A stretch of 64,000 nucleotides of DNA, taken from NCBI GenBank assembly GCA_014621425.1, contig JAANBB010000085.1, positions 1 through 64,000 of the forward strand, written 5' to 3'. The DNA is from Cylindrodendrum hubeiense (taxonomy: Eukaryota; Ascomycota; Sordariomycetes; Hypocreales; Nectriaceae). The stretch's first letter is position 1. Every line of letters starts with the position of its first letter. The translations under genes and the position numbers were made by a program. This document shows positions 1 through 12,700 of the stretch, piece by piece. The notes under the pieces are model-generated. The model was not told the DNA's origin, ran no database searches, and saw only the letters and a program-made list of their open reading frames with translations.

Positions 1-954
1 CGAGCTCGAGCGCGGCCGTTCAAGGCTGCCCCGGCGCCCTAGGCCGTGCTGCCAGCTTGGGTTTGGTGCAGGGGCGGAGTGACACAGCGAGGCAGTCTTG
101 CGGAAAGACGTCAGACAAGGAGGAACATGGGAGGACGGAATGGGAAGATGGACATTCAGGGGCGACGGGGACGCTTGGGGCTCATTGGACTTGCGGTATT
201 AATGCATAGACGGCGTTGACGTTATCAGGCTACGAAAAATACACACATGAACTGCGTATTGGGGTTTCTCCAGGACGGGTGTCGTTCCTGTCGTAGAGTG
301 TGTATTTTGCGACGTTGGTTGATCAGGCAAAGACATAGGGGGAGCATCTTGAACACATCATGTTGTCTACTCCCCTCGACTGGAATTCCCATTTAATCTC
401 TCTACTATCCATCCTCTGTGCCATGCTGCCGTCTCCCAGAGAGGTACTATAACTACAGAACAACCACCAGATGCGTCTGCATCATCCTGCACCAGGTCTC
501 AACACACCTCCAAGTCATGCACCGAGGGCAGACCAAGCATTCGCCGTGGGAAAGCGCAGCAGAAATATGCCAAAAGAGATGCCCATTCGTCCTTGAACCA
601 TGAGATGCGTGCATTGTCATGTCGCAATCATTTACCCCTCACATCCATCATACGCACAAAAGCAAATTGCCAACTCCCACCATTCATTCGCTCCCAGGGA
701 AGCCAAGAAAGGGAGCCCCTAATGGATCCTCAGTATCTTTCTTAAATACTTAACGCCGTCTGGCCCTTGACCCGTATGTTCCTCGCTCCGTCGTATCTAT
801 CGTATACAATACTCGGCTCGTTTAGTTTAGTTTAGTCGTAAGAAAGGGAAACAAAAAGATTGTCGACGAATAATTTGAGGCCATGGGGTATCACAATGAC
901 GAATCGTTACATCGGGCGATGTATTCGATTGCCCAATCAATCAGCATCTCCAGC
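1..954. other. Intergenic / 3' flank of the phytochrome gene
   Basis: No coding region can be supported here. The only open frame of note is about 60 codons (418-603), without family resemblance. The part nearest 955 should be the 3' untranslated region of the minus-strand phytochrome gene; it includes a short TTTAG repeat near 821-834. Nothing else was recognised. Confidence 0.6.
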
Positions 955-3900
955 TCATGAACCCTGAACGTTGTCCTGGGATTTGCCTTCGTCACCAAGC
1001 TCCTTGGTCTGATCCTCGGCCTTTGGCGTGATCTCGTCATTGGAGTTGAGGTCCATCCCGGACTTAGCACAAAACCAACCTCCACGCTCCCACTCGCCAG
1101 GTTCGTACAAGCAAGTGTTTCGAACTTCTTCCTCGGAAATACCTATAAGAAGAGTGCTGAGCCGCTTGAAATCAATTGGCTTGAGGATCCATCCATCAAA
1201 CCCGGCGTCTACATAGGTCTGCCGCTCCCGCTCGACGAGGGAAGCGGAAACCGCAAAAATGGGAATGCGACGGTTACTAGATGCCAGGTTAGAGTGACCG
1301 GCACGTTCTTGTGATGTCTCCATGGCCCGAATCAACTTGGTACTAGTGAGGCCGTCCACAATAGGCATCTGCTTCACAATTAGCTACATCTAGCAGCTCG
1401 GCTGAGGGACGACTTACCTGCATATCCATCAACACCACATCAAAACTCGCTGACTTCTCACGATAAACTGTCGCACAATCTTCGCCATTGACAGTATGGT
1501 AAACGTCGTGTCCAGCCCTCTCCAGCCGTTTTCGTAGGACCTTCATATTGATCGGATCATCCTCCGCAATCAACACCTGAAGTGCGAATTGATCAGTCGC
1601 AGCGCTGACAATACTATTTGTGCGGGCTTTTTGACTTGGAGAACTCTTCTTGTCATCGGAGAGTTCAAAGAGTACGCGAGAATTCACTCCAGTTTGTGGT
1701 TGTTGGGGCATATCAGTATACTCATCGGGTATCCTGACAGCTTTGAGAGGGGTCTTGGAATCACGGACACCCGTACAATCATGCTCTCCTGATGCAATAT
1801 TGACAGGCTCAGGGGTCTTGGGCTTGTGCGGCTGCTCGGGGCTCGCTGGGCATGGCTCGACCTTAATTCCCTCTCCGACCGCTGGCAGATTTGAGCTCCC
1901 GATTGAATGTGTGTTCTGGAGGAAGGGATATTCAGCCTCCTTATCGTCCAAGGACAAGGGAGTTTGAATGGCATTAATCAACCGATCGGCATCGCTCTGG
2001 TGACTGCCATGGCTACCGAAACTTCCAGCGCTTTGTCGGCTCCGAAAGCTTCCTCGCTCATCAGCACCCTCTGCTTCGACGTTTAAGTTGTATATACTAG
2101 CACGATTGACAAGTAGTATCTCGCCCTCGGGGGCAGCCCTTATTGACGGGGGAGCGGAGACAACCGAATTCGAAGCGACAGTAGCTCGAGATGAAGCATT
2201 TGCGCTTCCGGGCCCTGAGAAGGCGAAGTCATCAGGTAAATGGAAAGGCAGCTGGATCACAAATCTTGACCCCTGACCAACCGCCGACTTCAGGCGAAGC
2301 TGGCCATCCATGTTTCTCACGATTCGGGCAACAACAGCGAGGCCAAGCCCTAATGTGCGTATGCCGTTGATTGGAGTTTCGGCAAACTGCGGTGACGGAG
2401 GAGGCGGTTCCTCTGTGCTGACCTGCTCTAAATCACGGAATAGCGCGTCCAGTTGGCGGTCACTCATCCCAGCCCCCGTGTCCTCCACAACAAAGTTGAC
2501 GACAGCCTCGCAGTCTTTCACCTCGGACACGAACACTTCAACCTTGACATGACCGTTCTCAGTATGCGTTAAAGCATTTGCTGTGACATTTGAGATTGCT
2601 TGTCGAATTCGACGCTCATCGCCGTGCACAAACTGAGGTAGCCCGGGATGTTCAATGATGTCGTATTTGATTTCTTTCCGCTTGGCATCGACTTCGAACG
2701 GACTGGTCGCTTCCTTGATACAGACAGAAAGCTCGAATATTTCGTCCTTGACAAGGTTCTGGCCCTCTTCCGTATTCGTCAAATCGAGAAGATCATTGAT
2801 TACATAAATCAAAGATTTCGAGGCCGAATGAGACCTAGCGAGGTTCTCGCGAGTTTCTTGATCAAGTGACCCCTCAAGAGCGATTTCGAGATAGTTAATG
2901 ATAGCATTCAATGGCGTACGGACTTCGTGGGCTGAGTTGGAGAGCAAGAGGCGGGTGAGCTTGCTGTTTTGTATAGCCGCCTCCTTCTGACGCCAAACCT
3001 CAATGAATTTTCCTACACCATAGTTAGAATTTGAGAGAAAGATAAGCGGACATGACGAAACTCACCATAGACGAGACAAAGCACAGCGGCCGTTTCAACT
3101 TGCTCTTCGTTCCACTCTCGGCACATACCTACCACCGTCTCGTGCCAAGTCTTGAAACTTCTTCTGGGCTCTAGGTAGGCAGCTGTGCCCTCTCGGACCA
3201 CTTTCTCGTAAGGGTTGCCAGCCCACTTCACTTCCTTGATTTGTGCTCGACGGAAGAAGACGATGAAATCGCTGCCTCCCACGCTCAACGGAACGTATAA
3301 CAAGCCGGCGATGACCTGAAAGCCAGGTGGATAGCGCAAGTCAGGAAACGCTTCTGTGATTTGCTGCGAAGCGACCACAGATGTAAGCTTGCGCATGCGT
3401 AGATATTCTAGCATGGCTAACGCTTCTTGACTTTGATCGATGATTCCGAGGATCTTTGTCTCGCCCTTAATCGAGAGTAGTCCAAAGTCAGCATCAAAAA
3501 GTTTCAGAAGATCTTCTGAAGACGCAATAATATACCCCGATGGGTTCTTATCGGAAGGAGCTGTGTTGATGAGTTTCCGGGCCTGCAGCCGGGAGGCGTA
3601 GGACAGTCTTTCGATGTTCCTGGAGGCGGTATCGCCAACCAAGCGACACATTTTTCGAATTGGAAAGGATACTCGCATACCCTTGTTGCCGTAAGAATGA
3701 CATGAAATCAGGCCCCATAGTTCGTTGAAGGCATTGATGGATATTGACATTGACGACCGTACAGCCATGTTGGTCAGATACTTTAAGTGAATCGGGGACA
3801 TGGCTCGGAGGTAAGCATGGCTCATATCCAAAGGAATATCTAGGTCCTCTTTTGTTCGACAAACTATTCGGGCTGTGTCTTGGTCTCTATCGTAGAGCAA

Positions 3901-5493
3901 CCTGACCTTGTTCAACTTGTAAAGATCTCTCGCCTGTCGGGGGATATCGGACGCCGGAAAGTGGAGGCCCTTGTAAAGATCCCTGGTATGAGATGTGTCG
4001 ACCAGCTCAGTTACGACCTTGCCATTAAAAGTTGAATCAAACTGGTAGATCATGACGCGGTGAAACCCAGTCAGCTCTTTAACGATACCAACCAAAATCT
4101 TGAGAAAGATTTCCAAGTTGATGGCTGATGCGAGCTGCTCTTGAACCTGTGATAGGATATCAAAGACTTGCATTGCGCCCTGCTCTCCTCTCCTTTTCCT
4201 CGCGCTCCGTAGAACCCTGAGGGGTTTACTAATAATCTCAGTACTCTCTTCGATCTCTTCTAGAGTAGGGTTGGACTGGAGGGTATCATGTGGGATGTCG
4301 GGAGTCAATTCATCTCCTGGTCGGAGAGGATATTCCAGATCGTCATCCATCTCGAATTCGCAGATAACTAAATCTGGATGGGCAGGATTGATGTGAATTG
4401 CGCACCAAAGTTTTCTGCTCCTTTTCTTTGGGGTTCGAATAGATATGCTGAATACCTCGGGTCCATTGACAGCGGGGTCGGCGTCTTCGTCGCGGATAAA
4501 ATCGATGTGATCGAGAAGATTATCTTGCTGCTCCTCTGTCAATATATCAAGGAAGCTCGTTAACTGGAAAAGTTGTCGTGGTGAGTAGCCTAGTATCCTC
4601 TCAGAATTTTCGCTGGCATATCGCACGACGAAGAATCCTTCAGCCTCCTCGCGCAAGGCCAGTAAAACTCCAAATATTTGGACAGCACCAGGGGTGTGAA
4701 TAGGCTCGTCTTCGCATCTTTGTAGGACGCCGTCTCGGCCAGTAATGACTGCATGACCATCATCCGTCACCATATGTGTGAAACGGGTCGTGACATGGGC
4801 GTCGGCCGCTGATGCTTCTGTCGAGATATAGGATGCCGTCTCAGGTTCGACTTCGGGGACTGCCGGCGAGGGCTCGTCAGCTTCATGGTCGGAAGCGGCT
4901 ATGTCGAGTTCTAGAGGCGTGGAGGTGGGACCGTGCCTGGCAGCATCCAGCTGTATGCTTGACATGGGGCCACTCGTTGTATTTTTCCTCCGCATGTTGG
5001 CCGCAAAGCGGTCACTGGGTATTTTCGAAGGCATGGTATCTGACCGCCTTAGATCCGATCCCGATTCCCCTCGAACGTGGCCAGAGAACTGAACAGGAAT
5101 GCCTCGCATCTCGCCATCTCGTGTGGTTGGGAAGTACTCGTCGTGGGGAGGTTTGATGGTAGGGTCGACGCTGACGACGGATCGGATAGGGAACACCCTG
5201 TCGCTAGAAATGTCTGACTGCCCAGAGTGGTGTCCCATCTGCGTGTCGGATCCGAGGCTCCATGGCGAGAACGGCGTATCCGAGTTTGCGATGCTATTTC
5301 TGTTACCTGCCGCTGGCCCCGAGAAAGCCCTGGTTGGTTGCTTGGGGGTGGTGTCTACCGGCGGAACATCATCTTCTACCCGTACACACTGGCTCTTGGA
5401 TGGAGGTGCGGATTCGGCAGGCGGTGGTGAGGAAGTGGTTTGCTCCCGGAGGTGGCTATCGCCGAGATCTTCGGCTCCCTGAGACGCGCCCAT
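955..5493 (-). CDS. fphA: Fungal phytochrome: hybrid histidine kinase photoreceptor
   Basis: Red/far-red light sensor that should bind a bilin and pass signal by His-Asp phosphorelay. Three exons on the minus strand: 5493-3066, 3012-1418 and 1368-955, giving 1478 residues. Introns 3013-3065 and 1369-1417 have GTGAGT and GTAAGT donors and keep frame. Order: disordered N-terminus; PAS from about residue 260 with the bacteriophytochrome-type chromophore cysteine at Cys260 (RCEDEPIHTPGAV); GAF from about 440 containing the PASDIPRQARDLY segment; PHY from about 655 with the PRRSF tongue motif near 776; HisKA with phospho-acceptor His838 (SAHEVRTPLN); HATPase with N box near 947 and GLGL near 1030; a low-complexity linker of more than 200 residues; and a receiver domain from about 1286 with acceptor Asp1339 (LMDMQMP). 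The last intron lies two residues after this Asp. All key residues for chromophore attachment, autophosphorylation and phosphotransfer are visible, so it is probably functional. The gene name follows the Aspergillus orthologue. Confidence 0.95.
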
Positions 5494-8282
5494 GGTGATC
5501 CTGGTCGCCGGGACCTAAAAGCGACGATGTTGGGACGGTTCAAGGGAGACGGTGAGTCTCGGGGAGGAGGGAGCGTGGTCGAGGAGTGAGGGCAGCCGCA
5601 GCGTCGCACATGACCGTAGTCGAATCGCACAACAATCTAGTTCAAGAGTAGAGCGCCGTTGGCGAGGAAGTGCCACGAGGGAAGCGCGTCACAGCAAAGC
5701 GGTACAAGCCAAAACCAATATGAAGCAAGATTGGCGCACACTGGCCAGAGAGGCTGTTAACGGCAAGGGATGGGGCGGTTGACGGATGAGAAGGGGTGAA
5801 TTTGACTAGTATAAGGATTTCTGTGCTGGAGATTCGAGCAGAATCGCAATCGGTTGATAAGAAGTCGTGGCTGCTTGTGGCGGGTGTGTATGAAGGTGTG
5901 TTGCTTGTGTGTGGTGGTGTTTTGGTGGTGCAAGTCGAGGTGGCAATGCACAGTGCGCGGGATTCTTGCCTAGGTTGGGGCGCCTGCTTAGCTTGTCCAT
6001 CGTATCATCCTGGCGCCAAACATCCCCATGCTACGGAGAAGCTACTGGCAAGCTACGAGAGGGGTTACTACACATGCTATGGAGTAAGTGTACGGGGTAC
6101 TACGTGGTACAGGTCCTTGAATGGCGAAAACTGGTCCCTTGGCCCGACGAACAGCACCTAGTCTCGTGCTTGGGATTCACATGGTGGATGCGCTGATGGC
6201 TGGGGTGGACGCACTGGGTAGTTGAAGGGTTCGAGTCAGACAAACTCACCATATTGCAACTGCTGGCCAAAGCCAAAGATCAAAGATCAGCGACTGACCA
6301 GATATCTCTGCCCCGTCCCCTCAAGTAATGCGACCTATCATGACGGGAGGCGGGGGGCCTCGTGTTGCGCGCTAGCTTGACCAAGAGTGCCCATTTCAAG
6401 GACTGGAGCACACCTCGATGGGCGATCAAAGCCGATGAAGAACATCATGGTTCCATACAGGGTCGAGATCTGGCTACCATTATCTGTTTTAATCTCCAAT
6501 CTCTGATCTCTGATCCCTGATATCGGATTTGCGCCACCCCAGGTCCATCCCAGAGACATGTCACATCCGATATGATGCGCCTACATCCTAGCCCGTGGCC
6601 CAGCGGACGCGGAAAAAGCTGAAACAAATTACTCCAGCAGCCTACCGTACTGCCGGCATGCCCAGACCGCTTGTGCATCCACGGCAATCGGCGATGAGGG
6701 TGCCCGCGTCTCCTTCATCGCGCCTTAAAGCGGGCCAATGCCCCTCGTTCTCAAAGTACCCCTCCAGCCTCTGTTTGCCTCCGGCAAGGGGACGGCACCC
6801 CATTACGGCATGCGGAGCACTTCAGCGAAATGAGGCCCATCTTCAGGAACTGCAGCCGCTGATGGGCCCGATATTGGATGATACGTCTCCCGCATCAACG
6901 ACGAGGCTTACCTACCTAGGTACCTACCTAAGCAGTCGGAGATGCTGTGCACGCGTGCAGAAAGCGCTGCAAGATGCGATTTGCGGCTCCCATCAACGCA
7001 CTGTGCATTTCCCTCCACGCCACTTGCCTAAAGAGGTGTATGACATCATCACACAACCCGGCCTCAATGCTCCGGGGACAGGGGATGATGCGCCACAACC
7101 CTAACCGGCCTCACTAGCAAGGGCCCTCGCACCGCCGCCCCTGTGGCTCAACACCCTGGACGCCCCAACTCCCCCCTTGTCACCCTCCCGTTACATCACC
7201 AACTGAAACAGGACATCCTGCTTGCACATGCTCCAATTGTCCTTGGAAGTGGGCCCAAGTACCGGTTTCACTCCGATACGCTGCCAATTCCGATGGATTT
7301 GGCCACAAACTTGTTCATTTACCCTCTGTTCCGGTTTTTGTGCCGGTTTTTCATCCAATCATGTCCCTAAGTCCTCGTACTTCAGGGCGTCAACTCTGCC
7401 AGTAATACCGTATCTAGGTAGGTAGGCGATGCCGCGCATCGACATGTTGCCACTTACTTGCTGCTTACTTGCCACCTTCAAAAAAGGCTGTGGTGAGTAT
7501 CTGGTAATCCTGTTTTGGCAACATCATGTTTGGTAGTAGAATGATGTGCCCGAAATGGCTCCTAGACTAGGGTGGCCTTTGTGGGGAGTCTCCTAGAGTC
7601 TTAAGCGATGCCTACTCGCTTACAGCGGCGTGGATGTTGTGCCAATACTGTTTGTTGCCTCAGATGCTGGATACCCATCACTCGGCTATGGTAGGTTATC
7701 AAGCAGTAACGCGAGAAGACCCCTCCCATATATTAAGAAGCTCAGGAATCCACATCAGTACATTCACCTCATTTCTCTCAACACAAAGCCGCATCCATCG
7801 CAAAGCGGGTTGTAGTGTCAAATAGGTGAAGGTATGTGACCAGAGTATATCGTGGATGTATTGTGCTTAGATAGATACATACCTACCTATGTAGTAGCAT
7901 CTTGTATTCATTTCCAGTTTCTTCAACTCTTTAGCGCCGCGCCATAACCGACCTGGATACATATATACACACCCAAGCCAACTCGCTCACAAATATGTCC
8001 AAGTGTCCGCCTTTCCATTCTGTTACCCTTTCCATGCATATTTGCAAAAGCCTCGCCGTGTGTCACAACCAAATGCAGTATGAGAACCCTTGACGCCAGA
8101 TCAACAACAAAGCTATCAGTTAGGAACCGAAGAAACCAAAAGCGCCAATCCTGCCGGCAACTCCGCCTGGGGTCACACCAAGACCCAGCTCTAGATGATT
8201 CCAACATGCATCCTCCCTCCAGCTTACCATGCGAGGTGTTTGCTAACTATAGTCTAAAAGAAAGCACACGTCTTTGTCAACC
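5494..8282. other. 2.8 kb spacer: phytochrome upstream region and ATG13 3' flank
   Basis: The spacer lies upstream of the phytochrome start and downstream of the ATG13 stop, both minus-strand genes. Open frames (for example 6595-7104 plus) show no family resemblance and translate repeat motifs, so I do not call them. Short TACCTACC/GGTAGGTA motifs occur at about 6908-6930, 7409-7425 and 7873-7893. The phytochrome promoter and ATG13 3' UTR must lie here, but I cannot delimit them. Confidence 0.6.
6908..6932. repeat. TACCTACC motif cluster with TAGGTACCTA palindrome
   Basis: The sequence holds the perfect 10-nt palindrome TAGGTACCTA at 6917-6926 flanked on both sides by further TACCTA units. 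The same decamer recurs at 56505-56514. It is listed as one member of the intergenic motif family described under findings. Confidence 0.75.
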
Positions 8283-11207
8283 TTACCACCCTCGTCGTGA
8301 AGCGCCTCGACTCTCGTATCCACCGCGGTCAGATCCGGTCTCTGGGGGTGCTTGTTCGCCGCCCCGTGCTTCTTCTATGCTTCGTCGACCTTGCGCATCC
8401 ATCTCTGAGAGATCAAACATAAGGGGTTCCTCGCCAACCAATTCGTCATCGCCTCTGGCCAATCTGTTGACTGATCCAGTGAAGCTACCTCGTGAAGATT
8501 GCGGCGGAGTCTGTCGGTGAGCTGCTCCCATGCCCATATAACGACGTCTTCCGAATGGCGAGCTCGACGGTGCTACTGGGATGAGTCCCTCGGGTGGGTT
8601 CTCCTCAGATAGTCCGCGTTGGATCATCTCGGATGTTTCGGCAGTCTCAATCTCAGCTGCAGGTTGAAATCCGCCTGGCAGGCCTCCTTGTGCCGTGGAT
8701 TCCTCTTCCAGCTGCATCTGTCGACCGAGCAGGATACTCATCGTTGGTGGCTCCCTATCCTCTGCTCCTAGGCTGATGCTCCGGTTTGCAAATGCCAGGT
8801 CCGTTTCATCCTCATCCGCCAATGCCCGATTCTGCTGTGCCGCCGAGCTCGATCGTCGCTGATATGAGTTCAGGCGTGGCGATAGGGGGATATCGATAGC
8901 CGTTGTACCATCCTGGGTAATTGTGCTCTCTCTGCTAGGCCCAGAGGGTGCGCTCTCTGGTGCACGGCCCTGTCGTGAAGTGATTCGGCCTTGGCCTGTA
9001 TAGTCAATAATCGAGTTCTCGCTCAGGCGGGACGGAATCGCTGGTGTATGCGGTGTGTGCGGTGTATGCGGAGAGAGCGGCTTTCCGGGAGACGACGATG
9101 CCGACATGGATGCCGGGGCGACCATGCCAGGCACGCTCGTCAGCTGCCGGCTGGAAGAGCTCGAGGAACGCTGCATCTGCACTGAAGAAGTCATCGACTC
9201 TGTCAGAGCATTGTTGGAGTCCCTCATCATGTGAAACCTAGAAAGCTGAGCCACGGTTCGATTCGTCGCCGAATCTCCTTTCTTGGTAGGTTCAAAGCTC
9301 TTGAGCGTCTTTTTACTGTCGAGTGCCTTGAGGAAGTCAGAAATGTTATCACCCTCATTCTGAAGCGATTCGGAGCTGGTGCCCGTCACTTCTGCCAGGA
9401 GACCGGAACCTGGCTGTGCCACTGACGAAGCCAGACTCTGTCTCCCACTGCTACCTTGCTCGTCATCTCCAACTCGGCTTCCGCCGAAAGATAATCTACC
9501 CCGGCGGTGTGTAAAGCTACTGCTATACCGGCTTGTGGAAGCTGGCTGAGGGGACCCCACAATCGCTGTATTTAGCCCTGGGGGAGGTCCTCCTCGGAGA
9601 GATGCTGGCATACCCGCAGTGAGAGATGTTCGGTTTCTAGCTTGTTGAAGAGATGGGATGCCTCCCGGGCGGGAAAATGAATTTGGTGATGCCGGGGAGT
9701 CGGCCTCAACCTGTCGTGTAATGGGTGAGCCCGAGAGCGAGCCTGCCTTGAAGGGTTGAAATGAAACCGATGGTCTACGGCTAGAACCCTCGATCGTTCG
9801 CAGCGTTGGGCGTGTTGCTGTGTGGCGACCGATCGGTAATGAACTTGGACCGTCTATTTCGCTGCTGATGGGTAATGACTCAGGAGGGGAGCTCGTGTCA
9901 GAGCCTGGCGGTCGGACAGCTCTTAAGGCTGAGATGGGACTGGTCCCTAGAGGTCCATTGCCGTGAAAGGTCGACAGACTGCCGTAAGTCTGCTGCAAAT
10001 CACCGATGTTGGGACGATTCCGGTTGTCACGCAGCGAGCCAACCTCGGCCATGGGTACGCGAGGACGATCTGACTGCTGGGGCAGTGACGGCCTGAAGAA
10101 GTTCTCATCAACGCCCATGAAGCGAGAGCTCAGAAGGGCCTCGGAATCGTCGACGCGAAAGTTGCAATCGTTGCGATACGTGACAAAAGTGCTCAGTCGT
10201 CCTACTGGCACCTCTAAATCTCCAAACATGTATTCTGTCACTGGGTCAGGCCTCCCATCGATGGGGAGCCTTAGTTGATCGAGACGTGGCCGGGAGGGCT
10301 CAGAGGTGCGTATTCGAATTCGGGGGATGAGAGCAGGGTGGGAATGCTTTGCTGGGCCTTGGCTAGCGAACTTCCAGGCGGGTAATAGGCGGGTGGTGAT
10401 GAAAAGAGATCTGAAGAAGACGATGGCCTTCTTGTAGATTGTTGGGAGAGTAGGACCGAAGTCATCGGTTGGCATTGCGCCCGTCGGCTTGAGGTCGACC
10501 CGCCACCTCTCGAGTATTACATCAGGGTTGCGGCGGGACGAGCCAGGTGGGCTATCGGTAGACGACCCCGAGGAGTTCAGCTGCTCCATTACATCCCATC
10601 TCTTTCCATTCTCGTCAACAATGACGAGGCTCTGACTTTCTTTTAGCTGGGAGGCGTCGAGGTAGACTTCGATGACCATCGGTGGTGGTCGATTGTCGAG
10701 GCTGCCGCAGTTCTTCCAGATCTTGAGTTCTTCCCGGAAGTCGTCAATCTCGTCGGTTTCGATTTGGAACTATGATAATGATGAGCAAGTCGGTCCAACC
10801 AGCAATGGCCAGCAAACATACCCATTTGTTGGCTCTCCGGCCCCCGTTCACATTGCGCGAGGGCTTGACCTTGATACGGGAGTCGAGGACAAGGGCGGCG
10901 GTCTTTGCATAGAAGTTCTACGGCACGGTTAGTCCAAGCCGCCAGCGAATCCAAGCCTGTCTAGGCAGGGCGGCCCACGTACCTGGATTATCTGGTCGAG
11001 CTTCTTGACCGACTCGGCAGGGGGGCCGGGTGATGAGGGTTTCTCAAAGACAGGAGATTCGAGACCCTCTCTGCCCGAGACGGTCGAGCCGGCGCGGGAT
11101 CGGGAGCCCAACGCAGCTTCCCTCGGGTTCGTTGGTCGGGAGGTGTTGGACTGTGGCATTGCGACGGGGGACGAGACCCGGGCCGGGACTCGAGGTTGTT
11201 GGTGCAT
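8283..11207 (-). CDS. ATG13: Autophagy-related protein 13 (Atg1 kinase complex subunit)
   Basis: Regulatory subunit of the Atg1 kinase complex that starts autophagosome formation at the phagophore assembly site under TOR control. Three exons: 11207-10983, 10917-10822 and 10769-8283; introns 10918-10982 (GTACGT donor) and 10770-10821 (GTATGT donor) keep frame and give 935 residues. The N-terminal HORMA-type domain runs from about residue 68 to 330 and contains the family segments KLDQIIQ/NFYAKTAALVLDSR, NKWFQIETDEIDDFREELKIW and FVTYRNDCNFRVDD. The rest is long, Ser/Pro-rich and disordered, as is usual for the TOR-phosphorylated tail. A conserved island, SDFLKALDSKKTLKSF near residue 583, lies where partner binding is expected; that role is inferred. 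A small HTP repeat follows. The length is within the usual range for filamentous fungi. The start is the first ATG upstream of the conserved HORMA segment. Confidence 0.95.
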
Positions 11208-12292
11208 GGTGAGGATTGAGGAGCGAATATAGATGTTGGAAGCTCGGGGGGGGAGGAATTCGAGCCCAGATCGATGGGATCACGAATGGACGGGGATATC
11301 AGCCTGCCACCGGAGCAGCTCATCCATGGTTCATATCGCGAGATTCGGAGGGAAGGCGGGGGAGATGGAGACGATGGGGTCGTTGGGCGTGTGTGGTCGG
11401 GTCGGCGTGTGGGAAGCGAGGATTGGCAGGCGGTCGGGCAGACAAGTGGAAAAACGAAGAATCAAAAAAGTCCTGGGACGAGGCAGCTGTCCTGGCGAGA
11501 TGCAGGCACGGCCAAGCAACAAGCAAACAAGTGCAGGCAGCCAAAGGGACCGGGGGTGTGGGCGCCAGGTTGTGGTCGCCAGGTTGTGGTTGATGCGACG
11601 GCCAGCGAATCGAAGGCCCGTGTGACGGTATCGGTATCGGACCCTCGCAGCGGGGGCGGGTTCGAGATGGGAGATGCAAGCGAGTGCACAAACAGACGGC
11701 GGGATGGAGGAGCGCAGGACAGGGAGATGGAGGGTGAAGAACGGGGATGGGCGGCCGTTGCCAGGCTGACAAGGACAAGAGAGCTGCTGGTGCTGTCCAG
11801 GCTCGAGGTCACGACGTTGCAGGAGACAAGCACACGCACAGGGTCCTCGTGATGGGCGGCGGCGAGTGGATTGGAGAGAGGGCTGTCGTCATCGGCTAGA
11901 GCCGCACGTCAGAGGGAGGCCCGGTGAAGTGCCTCGCCGCAGCAAGCGCTCTGTCTGGGAGGGGACGGGGACCGAGGCACCTGGCGACGAACAGCAACGC
12001 AACGGCAGCCTTGCAAGGCGGCAATTGATGGGATGAGGTGAGATGGTCGGTGACGGGGCAGGGTGGTGACGGGATGGGATGGGATGGGAGAGGAGGGAGG
12101 GAAGAGGCGGCAGACGATGGCCTTCATGCAGAGAGAAGCCCGAGTCAAGCAGAAGGAAGGGAAGTGCATAAACAGTTGGTGTTAAAAAAGGGAGATGGCA
12201 GGTAGGTAGCTTATTAGCATGCTATACCTGCGTGGTACCGAAAAGCCCAAAGCAAAGCCATGCAAACACCGCCATGGCCTTGAAGGCTCGAG

Positions 12293-12324
12293 GCCCCAAA
12301 GCCCCAAAGCCCCGAAGCCCCAAA
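12293..12324 (+). repeat. Tandem GCCCCAAA repeat, four copies
   Basis: Four consecutive 8-nt units, three GCCCCAAA and one GCCCCGAA. It is non-coding microsatellite-like DNA. Confidence 0.85.
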
Positions 12325-12661
12325 GCGTTCCAGTACACGCCCATTATCGCTTCCTGGAGATGGGGATGCCGTTGCCGCTGGTGCCCTCGTGCCGCCATCC
12401 AGGGCGGGTCCTGCGTGCGTGAGAGTTCTGAGGTGAGGGTCCGTCCCCTCCTGGGGGCCCCTAAGGGTCAGTGCGCGATGGCGGTCGCTCAGTGGGCCGC
12501 TGGGCCACTGGGGGGCGCGCCCACCCTGGAAGCTCCTGCAGGGGTGTGCTGACTTTGGGCGCTGTGATTAGCTTGTGTCGCCAGCCATCCAGGCCATGCT
12601 CTGGCCTCTCGTCTCTTCTCTCAGGGTTCGGCATGACAGTTGCTTCCAGCTGCATCCCGCT

Positions 12662-12700
12662 CATCCCAGGCATTCATCCCAGGCATTCATCCCAGGCATC
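12662..12700 (+). repeat. Tandem 13-nt repeat, three copies
   Basis: Three head-to-tail copies of CATCCCAGGCATT, the last with one base change. Confidence 0.9.

Noticed and set aside
6225..6245. tRNA B-box-like sequence (GGTTCGAGTC)
   Set aside because: No matching A box or cloverleaf arms could be drawn around it. Similar chance strings elsewhere (for example 59174) also fail.
6595..7104. 169-codon open frame on the plus strand upstream of the phytochrome gene
   Set aside because: It translates the TACCTACC repeat cluster and has no family resemblance.
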